A DNA stretch of 64,000 nt from an uncultured Bacteroidia bacterium (GCA_902788175.1 CADAJF010000004.1:1-64000), one strand, 5' to 3'. Positions 25,900 to 34,466 are shown, counted from the stretch's first letter. Notes: generated by a model not told the origin, from the sequence alone. Numbers and translations are program-made.

Positions 25900-25918
25900 C
25901 ATCCCATCTCCTGAAATT

Positions 25919-25954
25919 TTCCGCCAACCCCTCCGGGCTGGCGGAATTTTTTTT
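25919..25954 (+). terminator. terminator after the lipoprotein gene, overlapping the radA promoter
   Basis: TTCCGCCA (25919-25926) pairs with TGGCGGAA (25939-25946) and is followed by eight T residues. The last T belongs to the radA -7 box, so the two signals are interlocked. Confidence 0.85.
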
Positions 25955-25961
25955 ACCTTTG
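25954..25961 (+). promoter_or_regulatory. -7 box TACCTTTG of radA
   Basis: TACCTTTG ends six bases before the radA ATG at 25968, so the transcript would have almost no leader. The region where a -33 would fall is inside the upstream terminator stem and lacks TTG. Confidence 0.6.
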
Positions 25962-25967
25962 TAGGGT

Positions 25968-27338
25968 ATGGCAACAACGGTGAAAAAGACCAAGTCCGTG
26001 TGGTTTTGCTCCCACTGCGGCAACGAATATTCCAAATGGATGGGCAAATGCCCTTCCTGCGGGGAGTGGAACACCCTGGTAGAGAAGGAGGTGGTCCTTG
26101 GCGGCGGCAAGGCCCCGCGCATGGCCGTTCCCGGTGGCTCCTCAAGCCCCATGCCCCTGAAGGACGTCTCCACCTCGCAGGAAGACCGCCTTTCCCTTGG
26201 CAGCGCGGAAGTGGACCGCCTGCTGGGCGGGGGCATCGTGCGGGGCTCGCTGGTGCTGATGGGCGGTGAGCCGGGTATCGGCAAAAGTACCCTTTCCCTG
26301 CAGCTGCCCCTGCACAGGCCGGAGCTGAAAACCCTGTATGTCACCGGCGAAGAAAGCGTAAAACAGGTAAAAATGCGGGCCGACAGGCTGGGAGGCTCTC
26401 CCGATAACTGTCTCATTTACAGCCAGACGGACATGGGCGCCATCCTGGAACAGGCGGAGGCCGTGGCCCCGGACCTGATGATTGTGGATTCCGTGCAAAC
26501 CATGTACTGCCAGCACGTGGATTCCACCGCCGGCAGCGTGAGCCAGATCAAGGAAGTGGCCGCCCAGCTGCTGCGTTTTGCCAAATCCAGTGGCATTCCG
26601 GTCATTCTGATTGGCCACATTACCAAGGAAGGTACCATTGCAGGGCCCAAGATCCTGGAGCACATTGTAGATGTGGTGCTGCAGTTCGAAGGGGAAAACC
26701 GCGGCGCCTACCGCGTGCTCCGCAGCATCAAGAACCGCTTTGGCTCCACCAGCGAGCTGGCCGTTTTCGAAATGACGGGGACCGGCCTGCGGGAAGTGGC
26801 CAACCCCTCGGAAATGCTCATTCCCCTGCACCAGGAAGGCCTTAGCGGAACGGCCATCAGCGCCATGCTGGACGGGAACCGGCCCTTCCTCTTTGAGGTG
26901 CAGGCCCTGGTTTCTTCCGCCGTATACGGAACTGCCCAGCGCAGTGCCACGGGCTTTGACGTGCGCCGGCTGAACATGCTCCTGGCGGTGCTGGAGCGCC
27001 GCGCCGGCTTCAAACTGGGGCAGAAGGACGTCTTCCTGAATATGGCCGGCGGTCTGCGCATCACAGACCCTGCCTGCGACCTGGCCGTCGTGTGCGCAGT
27101 CCTTTCCTCCACCTTCGACGCCCCCATCCCCTCCAATGTCTGCTTTGCCGGAGAGGTGGGCCTCAGCGGAGAAATCCGGCCCGTCTCCCAGGCCGCCCGC
27201 CGCGCTGTAGAAGCCGCCCGCGTGGGCTTCAAGCGCATTTTCTTAAGCTCCTACACCCACCTGGACGTAAAGCCCGAAGGCATAGAAGTAGTAAAAGTAG
27301 CCGACATTCCCGCCCTCGTCCGTGCCTTGTTCAAATAA
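25968..27338 (+). CDS. radA: DNA repair protein RadA (Sms)
   Basis: The 456-residue protein helps branch migration in recombinational repair. It shows the full RadA layout: a C4 zinc finger (CSHCGNEYSKWMGKCPSC, residues about 12-29), a Walker A GGEPGIGKSTL, the RadA-specific IKNRFGSTSELAVFEM, and a C-terminal Lon-like domain (residues about 300-456, with VGLSGEIRPVSQ and RIKR-like FKRIFLSS). Length is typical. It stands alone between a lipoprotein and a small helical protein gene. Confidence 0.96.
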   Translation: MATTVKKTKSVWFCSHCGNEYSKWMGKCPSCGEWNTLVEKEVVLGGGKAPRMAVPGGSSSPMPLKDVSTSQEDRLSLGSAEVDRLLGGGIVRGSLVLMGGEPGIGKSTLSLQLPLHRPELKTLYVTGEESVKQVKMRADRLGGSPDNCLIYSQTDMGAILEQAEAVAPDLMIVDSVQTMYCQHVDSTAGSVSQIKEVAAQLLRFAKSSGIPVILIGHITKEGTIAGPKILEHIVDVVLQFEGENRGAYRVLRSIKNRFGSTSELAVFEMTGTGLREVANPSEMLIPLHQEGLSGTAISAMLDGNRPFLFEVQALVSSAVYGTAQRSATGFDVRRLNMLLAVLERRAGFKLGQKDVFLNMAGGLRITDPACDLAVVCAVLSSTFDAPIPSNVCFAGEVGLSGEIRPVSQAARRAVEAARVGFKRIFLSSYTHLDVKPEGIEVVKVADIPALVRALFK

Positions 27339-27344
27339 AATTTG

Positions 27345-27352
27345 TATCTTTG
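27345..27352 (+). promoter_or_regulatory. -7 box TATCTTTG downstream of radA
   Basis: TATCTTTG fits the consensus and lies 92 bases before the ATG at 27445. A CCCTCCCC/GGGGAGGG repeat (27375-27417) occupies most of the predicted leader. Confidence 0.5.
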
Positions 27353-27374
27353 CAGGCGTATCCCCTATGACAAT

Positions 27375-27417
27375 AAGTCCCTCCCCCGAGGGGAGGGGTT
27401 TCGGGAGGGGGTAACGT
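27375..27417 (+). repeat. CCCTCCCC-type intergenic repeat, short copy
   Basis: The stretch runs from AAGTCCCTCCCCCGAGGGGA to GGGAGGGGGTAACGT and contains the hairpin CCCTCCCC/GGGGAGGG. The same words, with about 100 bp inserted in the middle, occur at 52769-52887. It falls in the 5' leader of the small gene at 27445. Confidence 0.75.
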
Positions 27418-27444
27418 TTACATTTTTATTTATTTTTGAAAAAA

Positions 27445-27729
27445 ATGAATTTAAGAGACATCAAGAAAGACATCCAGTATGTGATTGGCGCATTCATCGA
27501 TGACTGCACCGTTTTTCTGGACATCAACCCCGGCAAGAACGCAGACGAGATTACCACCCTCATCGACAAAGCCGTTGACCTGTACAATGAGCTCCGTGAC
27601 AAGATTGTCTCCGCTCCCAAGGAAGGCGCCCGTGCGTACTACAAGGGCATCAGCCAGGAACTCTTTGAAAAGACGGACGCCCTCTATGAGGAGCTCAGCG
27701 CTTCCGTAAAGAAGGGCCTGGGCAAATAA
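27445..27729 (+). CDS. small helical protein of unknown function
   Basis: This 94-residue acidic, helix-rich protein (MNLRDIKKDIQYVIGAFIDD, KNADEITTLIDKAVDLYNEL, LYEELSASVKKGLGK) has no signal peptide or membrane segment. I do not recognise a named family. It has its own -7 box and a strong terminator, so it is a single-gene unit and probably well expressed. A TTG three codons earlier is a weaker start. Nothing around it suggests a job. Confidence 0.75.
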   Translation: MNLRDIKKDIQYVIGAFIDDCTVFLDINPGKNADEITTLIDKAVDLYNELRDKIVSAPKEGARAYYKGISQELFEKTDALYEELSASVKKGLGK

Positions 27730-27770
27730 GCCTCTTCGGCAAACAACTAATAATCAACCCCATACCCTTT

Positions 27771-27802
27771 CCTCCCGGCCCACCCGCCGGGAGGATTTTT
27801 TT
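27771..27802 (+). terminator. strong intrinsic terminator
   Basis: CCTCCCGGC (27771-27779) pairs perfectly with GCCGGGAGG (27786-27794) and is followed by seven T residues, ending transcription from the small gene at 27445. Confidence 0.9.
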
Positions 27803-27864
27803 ACTGCCCCTGTCATTCTCGGCCCGCTCCGTCATTCCCCGCTCTGACCGTGAATTCCCCGATA

Positions 27865-27960
27865 GTCAAGTGTGTGACAGTCAGCCATTTATGAAAATCA
27901 ATCGTTGCAAATTGCAACGATTGATTTCTGTAACAACCTGTGTATCAGACGGTTAGTCAT
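27865..27960. repeat. dispersed palindromic element, copy A
   Basis: The 33-bp core at 27895-27927 is a perfect palindrome (AAATCAATCGTTGCAA, one centre base, and its complement). Degenerate outer arms follow (left ...CAGTCAGCCATTTATG, right CTGTAACAACC...GACGGTTAG). Related copies are at 31544, 38061 and 44294. This copy lies between convergent genes and has no 51-bp array attached. Confidence 0.85.
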
Positions 27961-28005
27961 CACGGATTTGGGGCCGATGGGAGATACCTGGGCGGGGGGC
28001 AGGGT

Positions 28006-28488
28006 TTAGCCTTGGCGCTGTAGCAGGGCGGTGGCCCAGACTTCGCAGCCTTCGCATCGGCCCACAAAGCCCAGGCGCTCGGTGGTGGTGGCTTTGACGG
28101 AAACGCGGTCCTCCTCCACGGCCAGGATGCCGGAGAGGGTGCGGCGCATATCGGCAATGAAAGGGGCCAGTTTGGGGCGCTGGAGAGCAATGGTAATGTC
28201 CACATTCCCAACTACATACCCCTTCTCATGCACCAGGGCCACTACGCGGGAGAGGAGGTCTTTGCTGTCCGCGCCCTTCCACTCAGGAGATGTGTCCGGA
28301 AACAGATGGCCGATATCCCCCAGCGCCAGGCAGCCCAGCAGGGCGTCGCAGAGCGCATGGATGGCTACGTCCCCGTCCGAGTGGGCCACGAAGCCCGTTT
28401 CAGAGGGGATGCGCACCCCGCCCAGCCACATGGGAAGGCCGGGCGCGAGCGCATGTACGTCGTATCCGTTACCAATACGGATGTCCAT
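28006..28488 (-). CDS. ispF: 2-C-methyl-D-erythritol 2,4-cyclodiphosphate synthase
   Basis: The 160-residue enzyme closes the cyclodiphosphate ring in the MEP isoprenoid pathway. The metal-binding D-V-H of GNGYDVHAL and the HSDGDVAIHALCDALLG helix are the family hallmarks, and KATTTERLGFVG is the conserved C-terminal segment. It overlaps no neighbour but sits 8 bases from the nitroreductase gene on the same strand. Confidence 0.96.
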   Translation of the reverse strand: MDIRIGNGYDVHALAPGLPMWLGGVRIPSETGFVAHSDGDVAIHALCDALLGCLALGDIGHLFPDTSPEWKGADSKDLLSRVVALVHEKGYVVGNVDITIALQRPKLAPFIADMRRTLSGILAVEEDRVSVKATTTERLGFVGRCEGCEVWATALLQRQG

Positions 28489-28496
28489 AGCCGGAA

Positions 28497-29114
28497 TCAG
28501 AGCATGGTCACTATCTGCTCCAGGGGCTTGCGGACGGAGTGGAGCTCCGTGGGCCGGCCTTCTCCGTCTGCGGGATAGCCAATGGCCAGGAGGGCATATA
28601 CCCCGTGCTCACGCGTTTCCGGAAGGACTTCCCGGATTTTGCTGGGGTTGAAGTCCCAGATCCACATGTTGGCCAGACCGGCGTCCGTGGCCGTGAGCAT
28701 CAGGTGGGTAAGGACGATGGCGGCGTCCGTCTTGGCGGCGTTGACACCGTCGCTTTCGCGGATCCAGGCTTCCTCGTTGCGGCAGCCCACAATCAGGACC
28801 ATGGGGGCGCCATAGCAGGGATGGACGCTCCGCAGGCGCGCAAGGGCTTCTTCGCTCTGGACCACCCAGATGCGGGTGGGCTGGAGGTTCTTGGCCGAAG
28901 GAGCCAGCCGCCCGGCTTCCAGGATCATGTTCAGCTTGGACTCCGGTACAGGGAAATTGCCAAAAGCGTGGCAGGAGTATCGGCTTTCCAGGATTTGCAT
29001 GAAGGCATCCGAGCCAAAGTGGTACTTGGTTATCTTCTGGTGAACATCCGAGAAGTTGGCACGATTGGTAATCTTGCCGATGGTGCTGAAGCGGGATAAG
29101 AATTTCTTGATCAT
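28497..29114 (-). CDS. nitroreductase-family flavoprotein
   Basis: This 205-residue protein fits FMN-dependent nitroreductases: ESRYSCHAFGNFPVPESKLN, then AGRLAPSAKNLQPTRIWVV, and a C-terminal LLAIGYPADG. These enzymes reduce nitro compounds or quinones with NAD(P)H; the natural substrate is not evident. The first 38 residues (MIKKFLSRFS...) have no counterpart at the usual family start, and Met39 (28998-29000) aligns better, so the true start may be there. Confidence 0.85.
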   Translation of the reverse strand: MIKKFLSRFSTIGKITNRANFSDVHQKITKYHFGSDAFMQILESRYSCHAFGNFPVPESKLNMILEAGRLAPSAKNLQPTRIWVVQSEEALARLRSVHPCYGAPMVLIVGCRNEEAWIRESDGVNAAKTDAAIVLTHLMLTATDAGLANMWIWDFNPSKIREVLPETREHGVYALLAIGYPADGEGRPTELHSVRKPLEQIVTML

Positions 29115-29141
29115 AGTCGGTTTAATTTTAGTCAGTTATGC

Positions 29142-30689
29142 TTACACGCCCATAATGGCCTTGACCAGGAAGTACACCAGCGGGATGGTGACGGCAAACA
29201 CGCCAATCACATCCAGGATAAGGCCGGCCTTGATCATCTTGGTGATGGGGATGTAGCCGGAGGAATAGGTGATGGCATTGGGCGGGGTGGAAACCGGAAG
29301 CATGAAGGCCAGCGAGGTGCAGAGGGCCATAACCACGCAAACGGGCACAGGGCTGAAGCCCAGGGAGACAGCCGTAGCGATGGCGATGGGGCCCATCAGG
29401 TTGGCAACGGCCGTGTTGGAGGTGAGCTCTGACAGGAAAAGGGCGGTGACGGCAAACAGCGTCAGGAACAGATACTCTGAAGGCTGGCCGCCCAGCAGGC
29501 TGGTAAGGGATTCGCCGATCCATTTGGACAGACCGGTAGAGAAGACCATTCCGCCGATAGCCAGACCGCCGCCGAAGAGCAGCAGCGTGCCCCAGTCGAT
29601 GCCGGCCACGCCGTCCTTCCACTTAAGGGTCATTTCTCCCTTCTTGATATCCGTGGGCATCAGGAACAGGAGCAGGCCGCCCACCATGGCGGCAATGGCC
29701 TCCGGGAAGTGCTTGTTGTAGGTTTTCAGGAGCTCCGGATCGATGGCATCCGGCGAAATGCCCTGGATGGCGTTGAGTACGCCGGGGAACACCCACAGGA
29801 CTACGGCCACGATGAATGCGATGAGCGTATTCTTCTGGGCGCGCGTCCAGTTGCCCAGGGCATTCTTGTGGTGCTGGATGAACTCCTGGGCACCCTCGAT
29901 GTGCTTCACATCGGCGGGGAACATCTTCCACAGCACAAAGTAAGTAATCAGGAAATAGAGCACCATGGCAATCAGGCCCCAGGTCATCCAGTTGAAGAAG
30001 GTAATCTGGGGAGCCTCGGGGGCCAGTTCCCGGATAAAGCCAATCATGATAATGTTGGGAGGCGTGCCGATAGGCGTGAGCACGCCGCCGATGGAGCAGG
30101 CATACGCGGTCATGAGCATCAGGCCCGTGGCAAACTTATAGCTTCTGAGGTCTATCTGCTTGCCGTTGGCGGCCATCATCTCGCGGATGGCTTCCAGCAG
30201 GCCCAGGGCGATGGGGAACATCATGGCAGCCGTGGCGGTGTTGCTGATCCAGCCCGAGCAGAGCATACACGCCAGGCCGATGGCCAGGAAGATGCGGCGC
30301 GGGGAGTCCCCCACCCATTTCATGGACATGATGCCGTAGGCGATGCGTTTGTCCAGGCCGTTCACCATCATGCCCTTGGCGATGAGGAAACCGCCCATGA
30401 AAAGGAAAATCATGGGATTGGCAAAGGCCTTGAAGGCATCTGTGGCCGATACTACGCCAAAAATGACGCACAGGGTAGGGCCCAGCAGGGAGGTGACCGG
30501 GATGGGTACCGGCTCACAAATCCACCAGAAGGCCACGAAGGTGACGATGGCCAGCAGTTTGTGGGCTTCGGGGGTAAGGCCTGCGATGGGCGTGAAATAC
30601 ACCAGCAGGGCGCAGATGGGCCCGAAAATGGCTCCGACGATGTGTCTTCTGCGATCAAAAGACGACTCCTGTGTTGCTTTTGAGTTCAT
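29142..30689 (-). CDS. SLC13/DASS-family anion:sodium symporter
   Basis: This 515-residue carrier has about eleven membrane segments. The two sodium-site SNT motifs are present (GWISNTATAAMMF and ELTSNTAVANLMG), each paired with a TPPN motif (IGTPPNIIM, STPPNAITY). The family imports di- or tricarboxylates (VcINDY, succinate) or sulfate with Na+, so dicarboxylate uptake is the likely role. It has its own promoter, divergent from rsmE. Confidence 0.92.
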   Translation of the reverse strand: MNSKATQESSFDRRRHIVGAIFGPICALLVYFTPIAGLTPEAHKLLAIVTFVAFWWICEPVPIPVTSLLGPTLCVIFGVVSATDAFKAFANPMIFLFMGGFLIAKGMMVNGLDKRIAYGIMSMKWVGDSPRRIFLAIGLACMLCSGWISNTATAAMMFPIALGLLEAIREMMAANGKQIDLRSYKFATGLMLMTAYACSIGGVLTPIGTPPNIIMIGFIRELAPEAPQITFFNWMTWGLIAMVLYFLITYFVLWKMFPADVKHIEGAQEFIQHHKNALGNWTRAQKNTLIAFIVAVVLWVFPGVLNAIQGISPDAIDPELLKTYNKHFPEAIAAMVGGLLLFLMPTDIKKGEMTLKWKDGVAGIDWGTLLLFGGGLAIGGMVFSTGLSKWIGESLTSLLGGQPSEYLFLTLFAVTALFLSELTSNTAVANLMGPIAIATAVSLGFSPVPVCVVMALCTSLAFMLPVSTPPNAITYSSGYIPITKMIKAGLILDVIGVFAVTIPLVYFLVKAIMGV

Positions 30690-30737
30690 TGGTTTAGTTT
30701 ATATTTTCCCGGGGGAAAAGATAGCGTCTTACAAATA

Positions 30738-30770
30738 CAAAGATATGATTTTTAAGCGACTTTCAAACAA
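30738..30770 (-). promoter_or_regulatory. promoter of the SLC13 carrier gene
   Basis: Minus-strand TATCTTTG (plus 30738-30745) matches the consensus. TTTG at plus 30764-30767 (18-base spacer) or TTG at 30768-30770 (22-base spacer) could serve as the -33 element. Confidence 0.55.
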
Positions 30771-30788
30771 TATGCTCCAAAAATGTAG

Positions 30789-30796
30789 TAACTTTA
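30789..30796 (+). promoter_or_regulatory. -7-like TAACTTTA of rsmE
   Basis: TAACTTTA differs from TAnnTTTG at the last base and ends five bases before the ATG at 30802, again leaving no room for a leader. Confidence 0.4.
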
Positions 30797-30801
30797 CAGG
30801 C

Positions 30802-31542
30802 ATGGAACTGTTTTATGCTTATGAGGCCGGGAATGCGGTGTGCCGGCTGGACGCTGATGAAAGCGCCCACTGCGTGCGGGTACTGCGGCATCGTGCAGGG
30901 GACGAGATTGACGTCATGGACGGAGAGGGCACCCTCTACCACTGCCGGCTGACGGACGACAATCCCAAGGGGGTATCGGCCACCGTGTTATACAGCCGGG
31001 AAGGATTCGGCGGGCATCCTTATCACCTGACCATCGGCTGCTGCCCTACCAAAAGCAACGAGCGCTTTGAGTGGTTCGTGGAAAAGGCCACGGAACTGGG
31101 CATAGACCGGATTGTACCGCTTATCGGCGAGCACTCGGAGCGCAAAGTGTACAAGAGCGAGCGGGCTGCGCGCATAGCTCTGTCGGCAGCCAAACAGTCG
31201 CTCAAAGCGCGTATTCCGGAGATTACGGAGCCTGTGCGCGTGAAGGATTTCCTGCGGGAAGGCGGCGCTTCGCTTCGGCTTATCGCCTACTGCTTTGAGG
31301 ACCCTTCCGTTCCCCGTATCGGCATCAGGGAGGCGCTGGAGAAAGCGTTTCCCGCCGGGGCGCATTGCAGCATGCCGGAAATCTGCGTCCTGATTGGACC
31401 GGAGGGAGATTTTTCCCCGGAAGAGGCAAGCCTTGCCCTGCAGCACGGATACCTCCCCGTTCACCTTGGCCCCTCCCGCCTAAGAACCGAAACCGCCGCC
31501 GTCACCGCCACCACCACCGTCTATCTCCACTTTCAACCGTAA
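30802..31542 (+). CDS. rsmE: 16S rRNA (uracil1498-N3)-methyltransferase
   Basis: The 246-residue SPOUT methyltransferase modifies U1498 of 16S rRNA. An N-terminal PUA-like part carries HCVRVLRHRAGDEI. The SPOUT core has CCPTKSNERFEWFVEKATEL, CVLIGPEGDFSPEE and LGPSRLRTETA, the SAM-binding trefoil knot motifs. The ATG at 30802 is chosen because it matches family starts and directly follows a -7 box; a reading frame extending upstream crosses the divergent promoter. Confidence 0.95.
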   Translation: MELFYAYEAGNAVCRLDADESAHCVRVLRHRAGDEIDVMDGEGTLYHCRLTDDNPKGVSATVLYSREGFGGHPYHLTIGCCPTKSNERFEWFVEKATELGIDRIVPLIGEHSERKVYKSERAARIALSAAKQSLKARIPEITEPVRVKDFLREGGASLRLIAYCFEDPSVPRIGIREALEKAFPAGAHCSMPEICVLIGPEGDFSPEEASLALQHGYLPVHLGPSRLRTETAAVTATTTVYLHFQP

Positions 31543-31543
31543 T

Positions 31544-31640
31544 ACATAAGCGTCTGATTCACAGCCGTTTCCTAAAATCAATCGTTGCAAATTGCAACGA
31601 TTGATTTTTATAAGTCGCTGACTGTTAGGCGTTTGGCTAT
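31544..31640. repeat. dispersed palindromic element, copy B
   Basis: The 33-bp core at 31575-31607 is identical to that of copy A. Outer arms (CTGATTCACAGCCGTTTCC on the left, TAAGTCGCTGACTGTTAGGC on the right) match the arms of copies C and D imperfectly. It starts directly after the rsmE stop. Confidence 0.85.
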
Positions 31641-31679
31641 TCGGGCCGATTTTGCAACTGGGTTGCATAAAAGGGTTTG

Positions 31680-31687
31680 TACCTTTG
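31680..31687 (+). promoter_or_regulatory. -7 box TACCTTTG of the metal ATPase gene
   Basis: TACCTTTG matches the consensus and lies 22 bases before the ATG at 31710. TTG words occur upstream only at 14 or 25 bases, neither ideal. Confidence 0.5.
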
Positions 31688-31709
31688 CGGTGAGAAAAAA
31701 CGCACTGCT

Positions 31710-33749
31710 ATGGAGAAGAAGCATCACGGGCACGAGTGCCATTGCCATGAACATGGGCATGAGCATGAACATGAACATGAACATGGACATGAGCATGAGC
31801 ATGGATACGAGCACGAATACGAACACGAACACGAGCACGAGCACGGACACGAGCACGAGCACGGACACGGGCACGAGCATCACCACCACCATCACGAGGA
31901 GGAAGGGAACAGGATGACAAGGATTGTTGCCGGGGCCATCCTTTTGGCGGCGGCGGTCCTTATTGAGAAGAGAACGGACTGGACCACTTGGCAGTATCTG
32001 GTCCTGTACCTGATTCCCTACCTGACAGTGGGCTGGGAAACGCTGAAGGAAGCCGCCGAAGGCCTGCTGCACGGCCGGATGCTGGGAGAGGATTTCCTCA
32101 TGAGCGTAGCCACTCTGGGAGCGCTGGGCATCGGCTTTTTACCGGAAGCTCAAACGCAATTCCCTGAGGCTGTTTTTGTTATGCTCTTTTTCCAGCTGGG
32201 CGAATGGTTTGAGCAGCGGGCCGAGGGAAAGAGCCGCCAGAGCATAGCGCACCTGATGGATATCCGGCCGGACAGCGCCCATGTCCTGCGGGCTGGAGAG
32301 CTGCAAACGCTCCCTCCTGACCAGGTGGTCCCCGGCGAGGTCATTGTGATTCGGCCCGGAGAAAAAGTGCCCCTGGACGGCATTGTGCTGGAAGGAAGTT
32401 CCAGCCTGGACACCGTTGCCCTTACCGGCGAGAGCGTTCCCCGCAGCATCGGAGAAGGCGACGAAATCCTTTCCGGCTGCGTGAACCAAAGCGGTGTCCT
32501 GAAGGTAAAGACCACCAAGGCTTTCGGGGAATCCACCGCCGCCAAAATCCTGGACCTGGTGGAAAATGCCGCCGCCAGCAAATCCCGCAGCGAGCGCTTT
32601 ATCACCCGCTTTGCCCGCATCTACACCCCTATCGTAGTGGCCCTGGCGCTGCTGGTAGCTGTGGTACCCAGCCTTATTACCGGAGAGTGGAGCACCTGGA
32701 TTTACCGCGGGCTGCTGTTCCTGGTGGTCTCCTGCCCCTGCGCTCTGGTGATTTCCGTGCCGCTTACTTTCTTCGGCGGCCTGGGCGGCGCTTCGCGCAA
32801 AGGCATCCTTATCAAAGGCTCGCAGCTGATGGACAGGCTTTCCAGCCTCCGGACGGTTGTTTTTGACAAAACCGGCACCCTCACCGAGGGCGTTTTCGAG
32901 GTAACGGCCGTGCATCCGGAGGTGATCGGCGAGGAGGAACTCCTGCACCTGGCGGCCCACGTAGAACGGCACTCCACGCACCCCATTGCCATGGCGCTGC
33001 GCAACGCCTACCCCGGCGAGGCCGATGACTGCCGCGTAGAAAACCTCCGGGAAACGGCAGGGCACGGGATAATGGGCCTGATTAACGGACAGGAAGTGGC
33101 CGTAGGGAATGAGAAGCTGATGACGCAGCTGGGAGTGAGCTGGCGGCCCTGCCACCACGAAGGAACGCTGGTGCATGTGGCCATCGACGGCACCTATGCC
33201 GGACACATCGCCATCAGCGACCGCCTCAAGGCCGACGCAAGCCAGTCGATCAGCACCCTGAAAAGCCTGGGCGTGGAGCGCACGGTCCTTCTTACCGGCG
33301 ACAGGGAAAGCGTGGCCGCCGCCGTTGCCGGAGCGCTTGGGGTGGACGAGTACCACGCCCAGCTGCTGCCCGCCGACAAAGTGGCGCAGGTGGAACGCCT
33401 TCTGCCGCAGGGCACGCTGGCTTTTGTGGGCGACGGCATCAACGACGCCCCCGTCCTCACCCGCGCCGACATAGGCATCGCCATGGGCGCCCTGGGCTCC
33501 GACGCCGCCATCGAAGCGGCCGACGTAGTCCTCATGGACGACAAACCCTCCAAACTGGCCGATGCCGTCCGCATCGCCCGCCGGACGCTGCGCATCGCCA
33601 AAGAGAATATCGGCTTTGCCATTGGGGTAAAAGTGCTGGTACTCCTGCTTGCCGCCTTAGGCCTTGCAAGCATGTGGATGGCCGTTTTTGCCGATGTCGG
33701 CGTTACCGTCCTGGCGGTACTGAACGCCATGCGCGCACTGAGGAGTTAG
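31710..33749 (+). CDS. P1B-type heavy-metal-exporting ATPase with His-rich N terminus
   Basis: The 679-residue pump has every P-type landmark: TGES, the metal-site C342-P-C344, the phosphorylated Asp386 in DKTGTLTEG, the HP motif (HSTHPIA) and GDGINDAP. The last helices contain K and D in KVLVLLL...FADVGVTV, the pattern of the Zn/Cd/Pb (ZntA) subgroup. Instead of a CxxC heavy-metal domain, residues 4-62 form a His/Glu repeat with about 30 His, six in a row at its end. Zinc export is the best guess. The start MEKKHHGHE follows a promoter and keeps the whole His tract. Confidence 0.92.
   Translation: MEKKHHGHECHCHEHGHEHEHEHEHGHEHEHGYEHEYEHEHEHEHGHEHEHGHGHEHHHHHHEEEGNRMTRIVAGAILLAAAVLIEKRTDWTTWQYLVLYLIPYLTVGWETLKEAAEGLLHGRMLGEDFLMSVATLGALGIGFLPEAQTQFPEAVFVMLFFQLGEWFEQRAEGKSRQSIAHLMDIRPDSAHVLRAGELQTLPPDQVVPGEVIVIRPGEKVPLDGIVLEGSSSLDTVALTGESVPRSIGEGDEILSGCVNQSGVLKVKTTKAFGESTAAKILDLVENAAASKSRSERFITRFARIYTPIVVALALLVAVVPSLITGEWSTWIYRGLLFLVVSCPCALVISVPLTFFGGLGGASRKGILIKGSQLMDRLSSLRTVVFDKTGTLTEGVFEVTAVHPEVIGEEELLHLAAHVERHSTHPIAMALRNAYPGEADDCRVENLRETAGHGIMGLINGQEVAVGNEKLMTQLGVSWRPCHHEGTLVHVAIDGTYAGHIAISDRLKADASQSISTLKSLGVERTVLLTGDRESVAAAVAGALGVDEYHAQLLPADKVAQVERLLPQGTLAFVGDGINDAPVLTRADIGIAMGALGSDAAIEAADVVLMDDKPSKLADAVRIARRTLRIAKENIGFAIGVKVLVLLLAALGLASMWMAVFADVGVTVLAVLNAMRALRS
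31746..31890 (+). repeat. hexanucleotide-type repeat encoding the His/Glu tract
   Basis: Repeats of GARCAY and GGACAY run through this stretch and encode HE and HG dipeptides in the ATPase N terminus. The purity of the repeat suggests expansion by slippage in units that preserve the frame. Confidence 0.85.
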
Positions 33750-34466
33750 CTAAGCCTCCACTACGGCCAGCGTGGCAATGGAAATGCGTACGGAGTGCCC
33801 CAGGGCGCTCCGCAGCGCGTTATAACAGGCAAAGAGCGTGGCACCGGTGGTGAAGGTGTCATCTACCAGCAGGATGTGACGGGCCTGCAGCGGAGCGCGG
33901 CGAAGGCGGAAAACACCGGAGACGTTCTTCAGACGCTCCTGGGCATCCAGGCGGGTCTGGCTGCGGGTGCGGCGCGCGCGGGACAGCACATCCGTGCGCA
34001 GCGTGGCGCCCAGCGCGCGGGACAGCTCCCCGGCAATCACCTCCGCCTGGTTATACCCGCGCCTGAAACGGCGCCACCGGTGCAGCGGTACGGGGATGAC
34101 GGTATCTACACTGGCCCAATGCGGGGCCGCTGCCATCTTTTTTCCAAAATCGGCAGCAAAATAGCGGCCGGCCGAGAGCCTGGAGCCATACTTCAAAGCC
34201 TTGGGAATGAGTTTGTAGGGGTTCTCGTGGTGGTAAAAAAGCAGGGCGGCGGCATAGGCGTATTCCATGGGCTCTCCGGGCTGCCGATACCGCTCCAGCA
34301 GCGCATTGAACTGATTGGCCATGGGGTTGTGCGTCTGCTCCCAATAAAAGGTATAAGGCAAGTCTTCTGCGCACCAGATGCAAAGCTGCTCCTCCTGCGC
34401 CCCCAGCTGCCGCCCGCACACCAGGCACTCCCGCGGCATCAGCAAGTCCAGTAACTCCCGGATCAT
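33750..34466 (-). CDS. ComF-family phosphoribosyltransferase-like protein
   Basis: The 238-residue protein has an N-terminal zinc-ribbon (CLVCGRQL...CIWC) and a C-terminal PRTase domain with VDTVIPVPLHRWRRFRRGYN and the PRPP loop LLVDDTFTTGAT. ComF proteins take part in DNA uptake in naturally competent bacteria, but in Bacteroidota their role is uncertain. Its ATG overlaps the dapF stop (ATGA), and its own stop abuts the convergent ATPase stop. Confidence 0.93.
   Translation of the reverse strand: MIRELLDLLMPRECLVCGRQLGAQEEQLCIWCAEDLPYTFYWEQTHNPMANQFNALLERYRQPGEPMEYAYAAALLFYHHENPYKLIPKALKYGSRLSAGRYFAADFGKKMAAAPHWASVDTVIPVPLHRWRRFRRGYNQAEVIAGELSRALGATLRTDVLSRARRTRSQTRLDAQERLKNVSGVFRLRRAPLQARHILLVDDTFTTGATLFACYNALRSALGHSVRISIATLAVVEA

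Noticed and set aside
27865-27960. Palindromic element as a simple rho-independent terminator
   Set aside because: The core is longer than needed, lacks a following T run, and occurs also with arrays and long arms, so a dispersed element explains it better, although it might help end transcripts.
31585-31917. Met/Ser/Thr repeat protein (MNMNMDMS...) on the plus strand
   Set aside because: It is the shifted frame of the His/Glu-encoding repeat of the metal ATPase and has no independent signals.
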